From: JAKACA01 sp963769255
GTDB lineage: Bacteria > Actinomycetota > Acidimicrobiia > Acidimicrobiales > Bog-793
Length of the DNA: 64,000 bases
Assembly: GCA_963769255.1 (NCBI GenBank)
Contig: CAVYKV010000001.1
Coordinates: forward strand, 2,728,001 to 2,792,000
Reading direction: 5' to 3'
This document shows, piece by piece, positions 1 through 9,381 of the stretch. Made by a program: the position numbers and the translations under genes. Every line of letters starts with the position of its first letter. Positions within the stretch are counted from its first letter, which is position 1. Under the pieces are notes generated by a model. It worked only from the letters and a program-made list of their open reading frames with translations, was not told where the DNA came from and ran no database searches.

Positions 1-534
1 CACCAGCCGTCCTCCGGCAGCGTGCGATTCGCTCTCGACGGCCTCCTGCAGGGGTTCCTCACGCCACCGCGCTGGGTCTACAGCGGCCACATCGGCCCGC
101 TCGTGCTCTACCGCAACACCTCGGCGCGGGGCCAGGCCTGGCTGCAGGCTGCCGGAGCGGGAGAACCGGCGTCACCCTCCGGCGGCTCGGTCACCTCCCT
201 CCCGCTGCAGCAGTGGCAGGACCCTGTCACGATCGTGAACGCCTCCCAGCCGAGCCTGCTCGTCCGCAGTGAGCAGTACGCGCCCGGCTGGTCGGTCACG
301 CTGCAGGCCGTCTCCGCCTCCGGCGCCCTCGGGCCGGCCAGGCGCCAGCCGGTGCGGGCGGTGGGACTGCTGCAGGGCGTCGAGGTGCCGGCGGGGCGCT
401 ACCGGGTGACCTGGCAGTACCACTCGGGTCGCGTCGAGATCGGCCTCACCCTCAGCGCCGCCGGCGTCTTGGCATGCGCCGTGATGGCGGCGAGCGGCAT
501 CGTCACCCGGAGGCGGCAGACCCTCCGGGACTGA
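1..534 (+). CDS. C-terminal fragment of YfhO-like membrane protein (partial)
   Basis: The reading frame is open from the first base of the window, so this is the 3' end of a larger gene that starts upstream. The visible 177 residues contain an extracytoplasmic beta-rich stretch with a SEQYAPGW motif, then a GLLQGVEVPAGRYRV segment, and one transmembrane helix close to the C-terminus followed by a short basic tail. This arrangement resembles the C-terminal end of YfhO/GT-C-like polytopic proteins, where a P-G-W motif recurs. The function is inferred only from that resemblance. The catalytic or multi-helix part is not in the window, so the substrate cannot be named. Confidence 0.55.
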   Translation, partial: HQPSSGSVRFALDGLLQGFLTPPRWVYSGHIGPLVLYRNTSARGQAWLQAAGAGEPASPSGGSVTSLPLQQWQDPVTIVNASQPSLLVRSEQYAPGWSVTLQAVSASGALGPARRQPVRAVGLLQGVEVPAGRYRVTWQYHSGRVEIGLTLSAAGVLACAVMAASGIVTRRRQTLRD

Positions 535-681
535 GCGGCTCCGTCCGGGCCTCCTCCGTCCTGCCCACTCCTCGGCGCGGGCCAGGCCTCCAGCAAAGCA
601 CGAACCGTCCGGAGGTGCCCGATCCTCCACCGCCGTCGTGGGTCGGGGCGTCGCCGGCAGCCACGGCTAAATTCGCCCGCA

Positions 682-1593
682 GTGCGCTTCGTGACCTGGA
701 TCTCCACCGAGGACCCGTGGGCGGAGGTGGCCGCCACGGCGAAGTTCGCCGATGCCGGCGGCTGGGACGGCATCTACGTCGCCGACCACTTCATGCCGAA
801 CGAGCAGCCCGCCGGCCTCGGCCCGCGCCTCGAAGCCTGGACGGTGCTCGGGGCCCTGGCCGCCCTCACGGAGCGGGCCCGGCTCGGCGTCCTCGTGAGC
901 GGCAACACCTACCGCCACCCGGCGATCCTCGCCAACATGGCAGCCACGACCGACCGCATCAGCGGCGGCCGCCACGTGCTCGGCCTGGGAGCCGGCTGGC
1001 AGGAGAACGAGCACGACGCCTACGGCCTCGACCTCTACGAGGTGCCCGAACGTCTTGCCCGCCTCGACGAGGCCTGCCAGGTCGTCACCCTGCTGCTCTC
1101 CGAAGAGCGGGCGAGCTTCGACGGCCACTACTACCGCCTCGTGGACGCCCCCTGCGAGCCGAAGCCCCTGCAGGACCACCTCCCCCTGCTCGTCGGCACC
1201 TCCGGGGAGCGCCTCGGCATGCGGGTGGCCGCCGAGCGGGCCGACGTGTGGAACTGCTGGAGCACGCCCGGGACGATGGCACACAAGATGACCGTTCTCG
1301 ACGCCCACTGCGAGGCGGTCGGTCGCGACCCGGCGACACTCGAGCGCTCCACGCAGGCCCGCCTCCTCATGTCGGACGACACCGGTCGTCTCGCCGCCTG
1401 GCGGGCGGCCGAGTCACCCACGCCGACGATCATCGGGACACCCGCCGAGCTCGCCGAGCAGATGGATGCGTTCGCCCGGCTCGGCGTGGACGAGTTCGTC
1501 GTGAGCAACCACACGCTTGGGGACAGCCTGAACGAGCGTCTCGAGGAGATGGCCCGTTTCCTCGAGGAGGTCGCCGCACCCTTCAGGGACTGA
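682..1593 (+). CDS. LLM-class (F420-dependent type) flavin oxidoreductase
   Basis: A 303-residue protein of the bacterial luciferase-like TIM-barrel family. Typical landmarks are the N-terminal strand followed by a FADAGGWDGIYVADHF segment, a GLGAGWQENEHDAYG segment and a central PLLVGTSGERLGMRVAAERAD segment. In actinobacteria many such proteins use coenzyme F420 rather than FMN. The cofactor and substrate are not readable from the sequence. The GTG start lies about 150 bases after the preceding stop. The stop is 12 bases before the glycerate kinase start, so the two probably share a transcript. Confidence 0.8.
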   Translation: MRFVTWISTEDPWAEVAATAKFADAGGWDGIYVADHFMPNEQPAGLGPRLEAWTVLGALAALTERARLGVLVSGNTYRHPAILANMAATTDRISGGRHVLGLGAGWQENEHDAYGLDLYEVPERLARLDEACQVVTLLLSEERASFDGHYYRLVDAPCEPKPLQDHLPLLVGTSGERLGMRVAAERADVWNCWSTPGTMAHKMTVLDAHCEAVGRDPATLERSTQARLLMSDDTGRLAAWRAAESPTPTIIGTPAELAEQMDAFARLGVDEFVVSNHTLGDSLNERLEEMARFLEEVAAPFRD

Positions 1594-1605
1594 GGCTGAG
1601 CCGCC

Positions 1606-2712
1606 GTGCCGAGCCTGCTCGCCGTCCCCGACAAGTTCAAGGGCACGGCAGGGGCCGCCGAGCTCGCCAGCGCCATCGCCACCGGTGCCGCCGCCGCCGG
1701 CTGGGGGGCCGTCGCCCTTCCCATGTCGGACGGCGGCGAGGGACTCCTCGACGCCATGGGCGGAGCCAACCGCTCGTCGGTCGTGACGGGGCCGCACGGG
1801 CGGCCCGTGACGGCGGCCTGGCGACTCGACGCCGAGCCCTCAGACGGCGGTGCCGCCCCGCTCGCCGTCATCGAGATGTCACAGGCCGCCGGCCTCGTGC
1901 TCGCCGGCGGCGGGGAACGCAACGACGCCGTCGCCGCCACCACGCGAGGAGTCGGCGAGCTCGTCGTGGCCGCCGTCGCCGCCGGCGCCCGCCGACTCGT
2001 CGTCGGCTGCGGCGGCTCCGCCACGACCGACGGCGGCGCCGGAGCGCTCTCGGTGCTCGGCGGGCCGAAGGGGCTCGGCGGTGCCCAGCTCGTCGTCGCC
2101 TGCGACACACGCATCGGCTTCGTCGCGGCGGCGAGGGGTTTCGGCCCGCAGAAGGGCGCCTCTCCGGCCGAGGTGGCACTTCTCGAGGCCCGCCTCGGCG
2201 AACTGGCGGAGCGCTACGTCACCGAGTTCGGCAGGGACGTCAGGCACCTCGCGGGCGCCGGCGCCGCCGGCGGCCTCGCCGGCGGGTTGGCAGCCATCGG
2301 CGGAACGCTCGTCTCCGGGTTCGACCTCGTTGCCTCCCTCGTGGCCCTCGAGGCGCACGTGCTCGCCGCCGATGCCCTCGTCACCGGTGAGGGCAGGTTG
2401 GACGAGCTCTCCTTCGAGGGCAAGGTCGTGAGCGGCGTGGCGGCCCGCCGCCTCGGGCGACCCACCCTCTGCGTCGTCGGCAGCGCCACGGCGGCAGGCC
2501 TGCGCCTTGCGACGGCGGGAGGGCTCGACGTCGCCGACTTGAGCGAGCGCTTCGGCGGGGCAGCCGCCCTCGCACGACCGTGCGAGCTCGTCTCCGGCGT
2601 CGTGGCGGACTGGCTCGCCGAGCTGACGGCGCCGAGGCGCTCCCCGACTGTTGCTCCTGACGCCGGGCCGCTGCCCGGTCGGACAGGCCAGTTCTTCAGG
2701 CCGGCCCATTGA
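1606..2712 (+). CDS. glxK: glycerate 2-kinase (GlxK family)
   Basis: A 368-residue member of the glycerate kinase family that phosphorylates D-glycerate with ATP. The N-terminal VPDKFKGT, the MSDGGEGLLDAM motif, the GCGGSATTDGGAGAL glycine-rich loop and the late ALVTGEGRLDELSFEGK block are all characteristic. It starts with GTG 12 bases after the LLM oxidoreductase gene. The 3' end overlaps the convergent aroA gene by 17 bases. Glycerate kinase can feed serine-cycle or photorespiratory-type carbon into central metabolism, which would suit a methylotrophic lifestyle. That link is inference only. Confidence 0.88.
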   Translation: MPSLLAVPDKFKGTAGAAELASAIATGAAAAGWGAVALPMSDGGEGLLDAMGGANRSSVVTGPHGRPVTAAWRLDAEPSDGGAAPLAVIEMSQAAGLVLAGGGERNDAVAATTRGVGELVVAAVAAGARRLVVGCGGSATTDGGAGALSVLGGPKGLGGAQLVVACDTRIGFVAAARGFGPQKGASPAEVALLEARLGELAERYVTEFGRDVRHLAGAGAAGGLAGGLAAIGGTLVSGFDLVASLVALEAHVLAADALVTGEGRLDELSFEGKVVSGVAARRLGRPTLCVVGSATAAGLRLATAGGLDVADLSERFGGAAALARPCELVSGVVADWLAELTAPRRSPTVAPDAGPLPGRTGQFFRPAH

Positions 2713-4045
2713 GGAGGCCCGCCTCAGCCTCCGGCCGGCGCCAGCGAAGTCCGAGGGCGCCGGCGTCGCGCCAGTAGGCGGGGTACGTCTTCCGCACGCA
2801 GGCGGGGGCGACGATGACGACGCCGGGCACGGCTGCGGCGAGGGAGGAGAAGGCCATCGCCATGCGGTGGTCGTCGTAGGTCTCGACGACGCCGCCGTGC
2901 AGGGCCCGGCCGCCCCGCACGACGAGGGCGTCGGGCTCCACCTCGACGTCGGCGCCCAGTTTGGCGAGCTCGTGGGAGACGGCGGCCACGCGATCGGTCT
3001 CGTGGCCGCGCGCCACGGCCACGTTGCGCAGGCGCGTGGTGCCCTGGGCGAGTGCTCCGAGGACGGCAAGGGTGGGCAGCTGGTCCGGCATGGGCGAGAT
3101 GTCGACGTCGATTCCCCGCAGGGCGCCGGGACGGCCGACGGTGACGCCGCCGCCCGGCTCCCCGGCGACGGCGGCGCCCATCTCGGCGAGCATGCCGGCG
3201 AGGGCGGCGTCGGGCTGGGTCGTGGCGACGGCGTTCGTCACCGTGACGGAGCCCCCCGTCGCCACGGCGAGGGCGAAGAGATGGCCGGCGGCGCTGGCGT
3301 CGTACTCCGCCTCCTCGCTGCGGGCGCGGTAGTGACGGCCGGCTGCCACGACATAGCGGTCGGGGCCTTCCCTCACAACGCCGGCGCCCCAGCGCGACAT
3401 GGCCTCGACGGTGAGCTCGACGTAGCCGGCCGCCCCGAGATGCCGGATCTCGAGCTCCAGGTCCGAGCCGGCGTAGGGCGCCACGAGGAGGAGGCTCGTG
3501 GCGAACTGCGAGCTCTCGGCGGCGTCGACGGTGACGGGGCCGCCCCGCAGCCCCCGGGAGGAGATGCGCAGCGGTGGCCGGCCGTCCGCCGTGGCGACCT
3601 CGGCCCCGAGGGACTCGAGGGCATGCACGAGGGGGAGGATGGGCCGCCGGCGCAGGGCCGGCTCGCCGTCGAGCAGGAGGGTGCCGTCCACGAGGAGGGC
3701 GACGGCGGCAAGGAAACGCAGCGTCGTCCCTGACAGTCCCGCTGACACGACCGTGGCCGGAGCCGACAGGCGGCCGCCCGAGCCGGAGACCACGAGGGTG
3801 CCGTCGGGCGCTTCGGCGAGGGCGACCCCGAGGGACGAGAGGGCCGCTCTCATGACGGTCGTGTCGTCGCTGCGCAGCGGGCCGGAGAGGCGGCTCTCCC
3901 CCTCGGCGAGGGCGGCGATCACGAGCAGACGGTTCGTCACGCTCTTGCTGGCGGGCGCCGCCAGGGCGCCACCGAGCGGCCCGGCCGGCACGACCTCGAC
4001 GGCGGGCAGGTCGACGGGGTCGTCTCCCCCGTCGGGGGCGCTCAC
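2696..4045 (-). CDS. aroA: 3-phosphoshikimate 1-carboxyvinyltransferase (EPSP synthase)
   Basis: Sixth step of the shikimate pathway: shikimate-3-phosphate plus phosphoenolpyruvate gives EPSP. The 449-residue protein shows the substrate loop PASKSVTNR, the GTTLRFL turn, a LRRRPILPL segment, the SSQFATSLLL block, MPDQLPTLAVL, RGHETDRV and the C-terminal YDDHRMAMAF signature, in the normal order and at about the usual length. I chose the GTG start because its last two bases form the TGA stop of the upstream gene (GTGA overlap). The frame stays open far upstream, but that extension reads antisense-like across two other genes. Confidence 0.93.
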   Translation of the reverse strand: MSAPDGGDDPVDLPAVEVVPAGPLGGALAAPASKSVTNRLLVIAALAEGESRLSGPLRSDDTTVMRAALSSLGVALAEAPDGTLVVSGSGGRLSAPATVVSAGLSGTTLRFLAAVALLVDGTLLLDGEPALRRRPILPLVHALESLGAEVATADGRPPLRISSRGLRGGPVTVDAAESSQFATSLLLVAPYAGSDLELEIRHLGAAGYVELTVEAMSRWGAGVVREGPDRYVVAAGRHYRARSEEAEYDASAAGHLFALAVATGGSVTVTNAVATTQPDAALAGMLAEMGAAVAGEPGGGVTVGRPGALRGIDVDISPMPDQLPTLAVLGALAQGTTRLRNVAVARGHETDRVAAVSHELAKLGADVEVEPDALVVRGGRALHGGVVETYDDHRMAMAFSSLAAAVPGVVIVAPACVRKTYPAYWRDAGALGLRWRRPEAEAGLLNGPA

Positions 4046-5268
4046 GCCTGGGTGTCCGAGCCGGGGGCGCTCACCGGGGTCCGCTGCACGGGACCCGGGC
4101 CTGCCCGAAGCTTGCGCAGCGCCTCCTTCGTCCCCATCGTCGCCACACGGCGGTACTTGTCCGCCGCCACGGCCTTGCCCTCCGGTGCTCGGTGAGGGGG
4201 GCGAACGGGCATCTGGAGGGTTTCGGCGAGGTGGCGGCGCTCGCCCGACCAAGGGGCACGAGGCGCCACGACGCGATCGGCCAGGCGGTAGGCGATGGTC
4301 TCGTAGTTCACCCGCCACCCGCGGAAGTGGGGCCACGCCTCCGCCGGCGACCGCTCGATCTCGAACCCCGTCGTCGCCGTCAGCACTTCGACGGCGTTCT
4401 CGAACTCCTCGAAGGTGAGCTGCAAGGGGGCATCGGGCAGGGGGTCGGGGTCGTAGACCCAGCCGAGCATGGACGAGATGCGGCGGAAGCACGTGAAGCC
4501 CATGCGGCAGCACATGCGCGCCTCGCTCGGTGCCGTCGAGGGGCAGAGGGCGAGCTGCATGGCGGCGGCGTCGAGGATGGCCAGCAACGAGAGGACCCAG
4601 GAGTACCACGGCTCCGGGGAGCGGAAGTAGAGGAGGACCGGGTAGCTCGTGTGGGTCTCGGACACCTCCGCCGCCCACTGCTCCCAGTCCCGGTAGAGGG
4701 CGGGGAGGGCGTCGAGCGTCTGCACGAGCTGGTGGCGGGCGAGCACCTCGGGCCCCCAGGCGGGCAGCCCGGCACGCGCCTCCATGAGCGTCACGAGCGC
4801 TTCGCGCCGGTTGAAGGCCTGGTAGATCGCCGGCAGGTAGCCGATCTGGAGGGCGATGGCGATGGCTCCCGTCGCCGCCGCCATGATGACGAGCACGTCG
4901 CTGCTCTGGCCTCCTACGTGGGCGAGGCCGATGGTGAAGAGCGACGAGCCGGCCTCGCGCAAAGCGGCGGCGTAGGTGCCGGCATAGGGCCAGAGGGCGA
5001 TGGAGTAGCCGACGAGGAAGAGGGCGAGGAAGGTCGCCAGCTGGGCGAGCAGGGCCACGGGGCCGAGGAGGGCGAGGATGGCGTCCTTCAGCACGTAGTC
5101 CTTGGCGAGGCGGCAGAGCGAGACGATCACGAAACGGGAGGAGCGGTTGACGCTGCGCCCGATCACCTGGAAGAAGGAGCGGCCCCGCGGCGTCACGACG
5201 GTCGAGACCATGCCGGCGGCCGTGACGGCGACGAGGAGGAGGCCGAAGCCGATGCGGACGTCTCCCAC
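4042..5268 (-). CDS. ion-channel-like membrane protein with degenerate pore loop
   Basis: A 408-residue protein with an N-terminal hydrophobic helix, a second helix near residues 60-95, and a re-entrant-looking SSLFTIGLAHVGG segment followed by a long helix. The layout is like the pore loop plus inner helix of two-pore-domain potassium channels. The canonical TxGYG-type filter is replaced by TIGLA, so potassium selectivity is doubtful. The C-terminal 250 residues are soluble, start around AFNRREALVTLMEARAG and contain several cysteines; I do not recognise that domain. It overlaps aroA by 4 bases and probably shares its transcript, which more likely reflects packing than function. Confidence 0.6.
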   Translation of the reverse strand: MGDVRIGFGLLLVAVTAAGMVSTVVTPRGRSFFQVIGRSVNRSSRFVIVSLCRLAKDYVLKDAILALLGPVALLAQLATFLALFLVGYSIALWPYAGTYAAALREAGSSLFTIGLAHVGGQSSDVLVIMAAATGAIAIALQIGYLPAIYQAFNRREALVTLMEARAGLPAWGPEVLARHQLVQTLDALPALYRDWEQWAAEVSETHTSYPVLLYFRSPEPWYSWVLSLLAILDAAAMQLALCPSTAPSEARMCCRMGFTCFRRISSMLGWVYDPDPLPDAPLQLTFEEFENAVEVLTATTGFEIERSPAEAWPHFRGWRVNYETIAYRLADRVVAPRAPWSGERRHLAETLQMPVRPPHRAPEGKAVAADKYRRVATMGTKEALRKLRAGPGPVQRTPVSAPGSDTQA

Positions 5269-5325
5269 GGTGCCAGCTTGGCATGCGGCAGCCTCCCGCG
5301 GCCTCCCCGCCGCGGCGGGGCGCCG

Positions 5326-6310
5326 TCAGATCATGGCGCGGAAGACGGCCATCGTGTCCATGCGTGGATCGTCCCGTCCTACCTCTTCCACCTCGAGGGA
5401 CCAGAGCAACGAGAGCACGGACTTCACGTAGCCCCAGGCCGCCAGGATCTCGGGGTCGAGTCGGGTCAGCTCGGCCACGAGGCCGAGGCGCCGGCGGACG
5501 ACGGCAGCAGGCTCGCCGAGGCTGGGGAAGACCTCGAGCGGGTTGTAGAACATGGCGGCCACGTCGTAGCCGGCGTCGCCCACGAAGCCCTGCGGGTCGA
5601 TGACCACCCAGCCGCGGTCGCCGTCCTCGAGGACGTTGCCATGATGGAGGTCGCCGTGCAGCAGCACCGGGCTCGCCTTCTCGGCGAGCAGCTCCTGCAG
5701 GACCCGCCGCGCCGTCGGAACGGCCGCCCGCACCTCGCGCATCCCGGTGTCGAGCTCCGCCAGCGTCTCGGCGAGGCCGCGATGGCGGTAGCTGGCACCA
5801 TGGCGCCCTCGGTCGAACTCCTCGAAGGTCTCCTCCAGCTGTTCCAGCCCCGGAAGGCCCGACCCCGAGGTCGCCGGCACCCAGAAACCCACCATGGCCG
5901 CCGCCAGGATTCTCGCTCGCCCCGTCGTCGTCGGCGGCGCACCGTCCGGCGAGCGGTTGCCCGCTCGCCCGGGCGAGGAGGAGGGCACCGGCCTCCTCGT
6001 CCTGCTCCAGCATCTCGACGGCGGAGGGGCCGGCGAGGCGCAGAGCGAGGCCCTCCCGCACCGTGCCTTCCCCGCCAGGCGGCACGGGCGGGCCGAGCTT
6101 CAGGACGCAACGCCCGCCGGCGCCCCGCTCCGCGGCGATGACGTAGTTCCAGGAGAGGGGCAGCACCTCGCCGAGGCGGAGCTCCCAGCGCTCGGCGAGC
6201 TCGCCTGCCAGCGCCGGCAGGTCACTGAGCCAGCTGCGTCGCTCAGCCCGGTCGCCGGAGGCGAGCACCCGGGCGACGAAGTCCTCCGGCAGGGCGGGAA
6301 GGTCGACCAC
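5326..6310 (-). pseudogene. APH(6)/hydroxyurea-type phosphotransferase, frameshifted
   Basis: Two overlapping frames together make one complete kinase of the streptomycin 6-phosphotransferase/hydroxyurea-resistance type. The N-terminal half, from the GTG at 6310, has PLSWNYVIAAERG, a CVLKLG lysine motif and EMLEQDEEAGALLLARA. The C-terminal half, in the next frame, has VLLHGDLHHGNVLEDG (the catalytic HGDLHHGN loop) and WVVIDPQGFVGDAGYD (the metal-binding DPxG). The switch lies between about 5905 and 5925. Dropping one base from GATTC at 5908-5912 restores DDDGASEILAAAMVGFW; dropping one C from the run at 5920-5923 also works. It is either a decayed gene or a consensus error. Natural substrates of this family are often unknown. 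Confidence 0.8.
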
Positions 6311-6366
6311 GCCCTCACGCTACGGCACCCCCTGGCGGCCGGGATCCCGCCGGTAGGCTGCGGCCC

Positions 6367-7182
6367 GTGACGCCTCTCACCCTCATGGCCGTGCACGCCC
6401 ACCCGGACGACGAGGCCTCCTCGACGGGCGGCATCCTCGCCAAGTACGGCCAGGAGGGTGTCCGCACGGTACTCGTCACCTGCACGAACGGCGAGCTCGG
6501 CAACGCCGCCGACGGATCGGCCCCGGGCGAGGCCGGCCACGACGGCGAGCGCGTGAAGGCCCACCGCCTGCAGGAGCTGGCCGCCAGCCGGCAGGTCCTC
6601 GGCATCACGGAGCTCGAGCTCCTCGGCTACCACGACTCCGGCATGATGGGCTGGCCGCAGAACGACGACGCCCATGCCTTCTGGCAGGTGCCCGTGGAGG
6701 AGGCGGCCGCCCGCCTTGCCCCCCTCATGGAGAAATACCGGCCCGACGTCGTCGTCACCTACGACGAGAACGGCTTCTACGGGCATCCCGACCACATCCA
6801 GGCCCACCGCATCACGGTGGCGGCGGCGGCTACGACGGGCATACCGAAGAAGCTCTACTACCCGGTGATCCCGAAGTCGGCGGTACCGGGTTTTGCCGAG
6901 ACGCTTCGCAAAGCGGGCGTGGAGCCGCCGGACGATTTCGAGGACGACTTCGACTTCGGGACGCCCGACGAGCTCGTCACGTCCTACGTCGACTGCTCCG
7001 ACTTCGCCGAGGCGAAGTTCCGCGCCCTGCAGGCGCACGGGAGCCAGGCCGACAACACCTTCTTCCTCGGGCTCGGACTCGATCTCTTCAAGCAGTTCTT
7101 CTCCGTCGAGACCTTTCTGCGGGCACAGGACGTCACAGGGCACCCGACGCCCGAGGACGACCTGTTCGCCGGTTTGCGCTGA
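6367..7182 (+). CDS. mca: PIG-L family deacetylase, mycothiol S-conjugate amidase-like
   Basis: A 271-residue zinc-dependent LmbE/PIG-L hydrolase. The zinc motif AHPDDE is at residues 11-16, and the third ligand region GHPDHIQAH is near residue 140. CTNGELGNAADG and YHDSGMMGW are typical of the Mca/MshB branch. Mca cleaves mycothiol S-conjugates during detoxification, while MshB deacetylates a mycothiol precursor. The long C-terminus with FLRAQD favours Mca. The assignment supports an actinobacterial host. It is divergent from the APH-like gene across a 56-base gap and is followed by the M55 aminopeptidase after 13 bases. Confidence 0.82.
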   Translation: MTPLTLMAVHAHPDDEASSTGGILAKYGQEGVRTVLVTCTNGELGNAADGSAPGEAGHDGERVKAHRLQELAASRQVLGITELELLGYHDSGMMGWPQNDDAHAFWQVPVEEAAARLAPLMEKYRPDVVVTYDENGFYGHPDHIQAHRITVAAAATTGIPKKLYYPVIPKSAVPGFAETLRKAGVEPPDDFEDDFDFGTPDELVTSYVDCSDFAEAKFRALQAHGSQADNTFFLGLGLDLFKQFFSVETFLRAQDVTGHPTPEDDLFAGLR

Positions 7183-7195
7183 GGGCTGTGCCGTC

Positions 7196-8026
7196 GTGAG
7201 GGTCTTCGTCTCCTCCGACATGGAAGGCACCGCCGGGATCGTCGACTGGTCGCAGTGCCGCGGCCCGGGCACGGAGTACGAGCTCGGGCGCCGCCTCCTC
7301 CTCGACGAGGTCAACGCCGCCATCGACGGGGCCGTGGAGGGCGGGGCCACGGAGGTGCTCGTGAACGACTCGCACGGTGCCATGGCCAACCTGCCGGCCG
7401 GGGAGCTGCACCACCGCGCCCGCTACCTCTCGGGACGCCACAAGCCGCTCTACATGATGGAGGGGCTGGATGGGACCTTCGATGCCGTCTTCTTCGTCTC
7501 CTATCACGGCTCGATGGGCTCCAACGGGGTCCTCTCCCACACCTACAACCCGCGGGCGGTCTCCGAGGTGCGCCTCAACGGCACGGCCGTCGGCGAGGCC
7601 GGCATCAACGCCCTCGTCGCCCTCGGCCACGGCGTGCCGGTCGCCCTCGTCACGGGCGACCAGGTGACGATCGCCGAGACGACGGCGGTCGTCCCCGACG
7701 TCGTCGGGGTGACGGTAAAGGAGGCGGTCACGCGGATGGCGGCCTGCAGCCTCCACCCCTCTCAGGCCTGCGCGGCCATCCGGGCGGGTGCTCGGGCAGC
7801 GGCGGAACGCACCGGCAAGGGCGAGATCGGCTTGCCGGCGATCAAGCTGCCGGCCGAGCTCGAAGTCGACTGGCTGACCGCCGACATGGCGGAGATGGCG
7901 ACGTTCGTCGGCGCCATCGAGCGCCGCTCCTCCCGCACCGTCGCCATCGGCGGGGACGACCCGGTGTCGATCTTCCGGCGGTTCGTGGCCACCGTCGCCA
8001 TCACGCGCTCGATCGTGGAGAGCTGA
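7196..8026 (+). CDS. M55 family D-aminopeptidase (DppA-like)
   Basis: A 276-residue metallopeptidase of family M55, zinc enzymes that self-assemble and release N-terminal D-amino acids. The SSDMEGTAGI metal motif is at the N-terminus, NDSHGAMAN follows near residue 60, and SYHGSMGSNGVLSHT contains a further histidine. GEAGINALVALGHGVPVALVTGD is the typical central block. I chose the GTG at 7196, 13 bases after the preceding stop, because it puts the metal motif at residues 5-10 as in the family. The gene may act in peptidoglycan or peptide salvage. Confidence 0.87.
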   Translation: MRVFVSSDMEGTAGIVDWSQCRGPGTEYELGRRLLLDEVNAAIDGAVEGGATEVLVNDSHGAMANLPAGELHHRARYLSGRHKPLYMMEGLDGTFDAVFFVSYHGSMGSNGVLSHTYNPRAVSEVRLNGTAVGEAGINALVALGHGVPVALVTGDQVTIAETTAVVPDVVGVTVKEAVTRMAACSLHPSQACAAIRAGARAAAERTGKGEIGLPAIKLPAELEVDWLTADMAEMATFVGAIERRSSRTVAIGGDDPVSIFRRFVATVAITRSIVES

Positions 8027-8088
8027 CCGGGCGGCCGGCCTCCTCCCGTGTCGCCATGGGTGAGGCCCCGAGCGTCGCCGGCCGAGGC

Positions 8089-9261
8089 TCAGGAGGAGCC
8101 GGCGCTCACGGACGAGCCCGCTTTCTGCCCGAAGGTCTGCACGGTGGACACGAGCGTGCCGGAGGCGCCGGAGCCGCCGATGACGTAGGCGAGCGAGCCG
8201 ACGACGGTGACGCCGGCATCCGCCACGGCTTCGGAGAGTTGGCCGGCCGTGACGGCCCGCTTGGCGGTCGGGAACCAGGCGAGCACCGTCGTCACGGCGG
8301 ACGGTGAGCCACCCGAGCTCGGCGTGGCATCTCCCCCGGCGACGTAGGCGACGCCCCCCAGGGTGACGGCGGCGGCTCCGGCGAGCGGCTCGGGAAGCGT
8401 GCCCACGAGCGAAGCGCTGTGAGCGGAGGGATCGACGACCTGCACGGCGTCGACGGGCTGCCCGGCGTGCGCGCCCGTCGTGGCATCACCCCCGAAGACG
8501 TAGATGAGGTCGCCCACAGCGGTCACGGCGGCGTTGCTCACGGGAACGGGGAGGTTGGCGACGGAGGTGAAGTGGGTGCCGTCGGTCGTGGCGAGTACGG
8601 CGGCGTCCGCCGTGCTCCCGGAGCCGCCGACGACGTACATCGTCCCGCCGAGGGTGACGGCGGCAGCGCCGGAACGGGCCGACGGCATCGTCCCGGCGGA
8701 GGTGGCGGCGATCGTGCTCGCCTGGCCCGTCCCGAGATTGGGGAGCAGCTGCACCGTGGCACTCGGCGTGCCGGTGTTCCCGCCGAACACGTAGCCCTTG
8801 CCGTTCAGCTCTGCGCTGGCGGCGTCGTCGAGGGAGGAGAGGAGGACGCCCACCTGCGTGGCCGAACCGTTCGAGGTGCTCACCTCGTAGATGCCCTGGC
8901 CTCTGCTGCCCCCTTGCTCGCTACCACCGGCCACGATGACCGTCCCGCTCTGTGCCCCTGGCAGCACGATGCTGCTCGCCAGCGGGGAGTTGAGCTTCCA
9001 GGCGGCGGCCTGGCTCGTCACGGCCGGCACCGACGAGGCCGTCGGTGCGGAGGTCGACACGGGCGGCAGCGACGTCGTCGTCGTGGTGGCGCCGTGCCCC
9101 TTCGATGGTGACGGTCCGGACGACAGAACCAGGACGAGGACGACGATGAGGGCGACGGCGCCGACGAGCACGGCGAGGCGGAAGTGTCCGGCGCGCCGGG
9201 CAGCCTGGCGGCGCGCCTCGTAGCTGAGTCGCGCACGGGGCAAGCCGGGAGCCACGTTCAT
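8089..9261 (-). CDS. membrane-anchored Kelch-repeat beta-propeller protein
   Basis: A 390-residue protein with a short basic cytoplasmic N-terminus and a single hydrophobic helix near residues 27-48. A Thr/Ser/Pro-rich linker leads to a C-terminal propeller made of about six Kelch-like repeats, recognisable by recurring YVFGG, YVVGG and YVAGG strands. It is probably anchored in the membrane with the propeller outside. Kelch propellers bind proteins or glycans, and no enzyme residues are visible. I took the ATG at 9261 as start because the upstream in-frame extension is low complexity and the basic NVAPGLPRARL segment then precedes the helix directly. Confidence 0.75.
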   Translation of the reverse strand: MNVAPGLPRARLSYEARRQAARRAGHFRLAVLVGAVALIVVLVLVLSSGPSPSKGHGATTTTTSLPPVSTSAPTASSVPAVTSQAAAWKLNSPLASSIVLPGAQSGTVIVAGGSEQGGSRGQGIYEVSTSNGSATQVGVLLSSLDDAASAELNGKGYVFGGNTGTPSATVQLLPNLGTGQASTIAATSAGTMPSARSGAAAVTLGGTMYVVGGSGSTADAAVLATTDGTHFTSVANLPVPVSNAAVTAVGDLIYVFGGDATTGAHAGQPVDAVQVVDPSAHSASLVGTLPEPLAGAAAVTLGGVAYVAGGDATPSSGGSPSAVTTVLAWFPTAKRAVTAGQLSEAVADAGVTVVGSLAYVIGGSGASGTLVSTVQTFGQKAGSSVSAGSS

Positions 9262-9381
9262 GACGATAGGCGCCCGACCGATTGGCCGCCCGCGGGAGGT
9301 CCCGAGGCGACCGGGACCCTGCAGCGGAGACCGAGGCGGGCTCGTGGTGCCACGGGGGCCGTGGCTCGTCGTTCGCAAGAT

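Noticed and set aside
474..2390. A 638-codon open frame overlapping the LLM oxidoreductase and glycerate kinase
   Set aside because: It is almost entirely Arg/Pro/Ala/Gly-rich and covers two well-conserved genes in another frame, as expected from GC-rich codon bias.
2696..6310. An apparent 1204-residue fusion of an APH-like N-terminus to EPSP synthase
   Set aside because: The middle is a shadow of the channel-like gene. The N-terminus belongs to the frameshifted APH gene and the C-terminus is aroA with its own GTGA-linked start.
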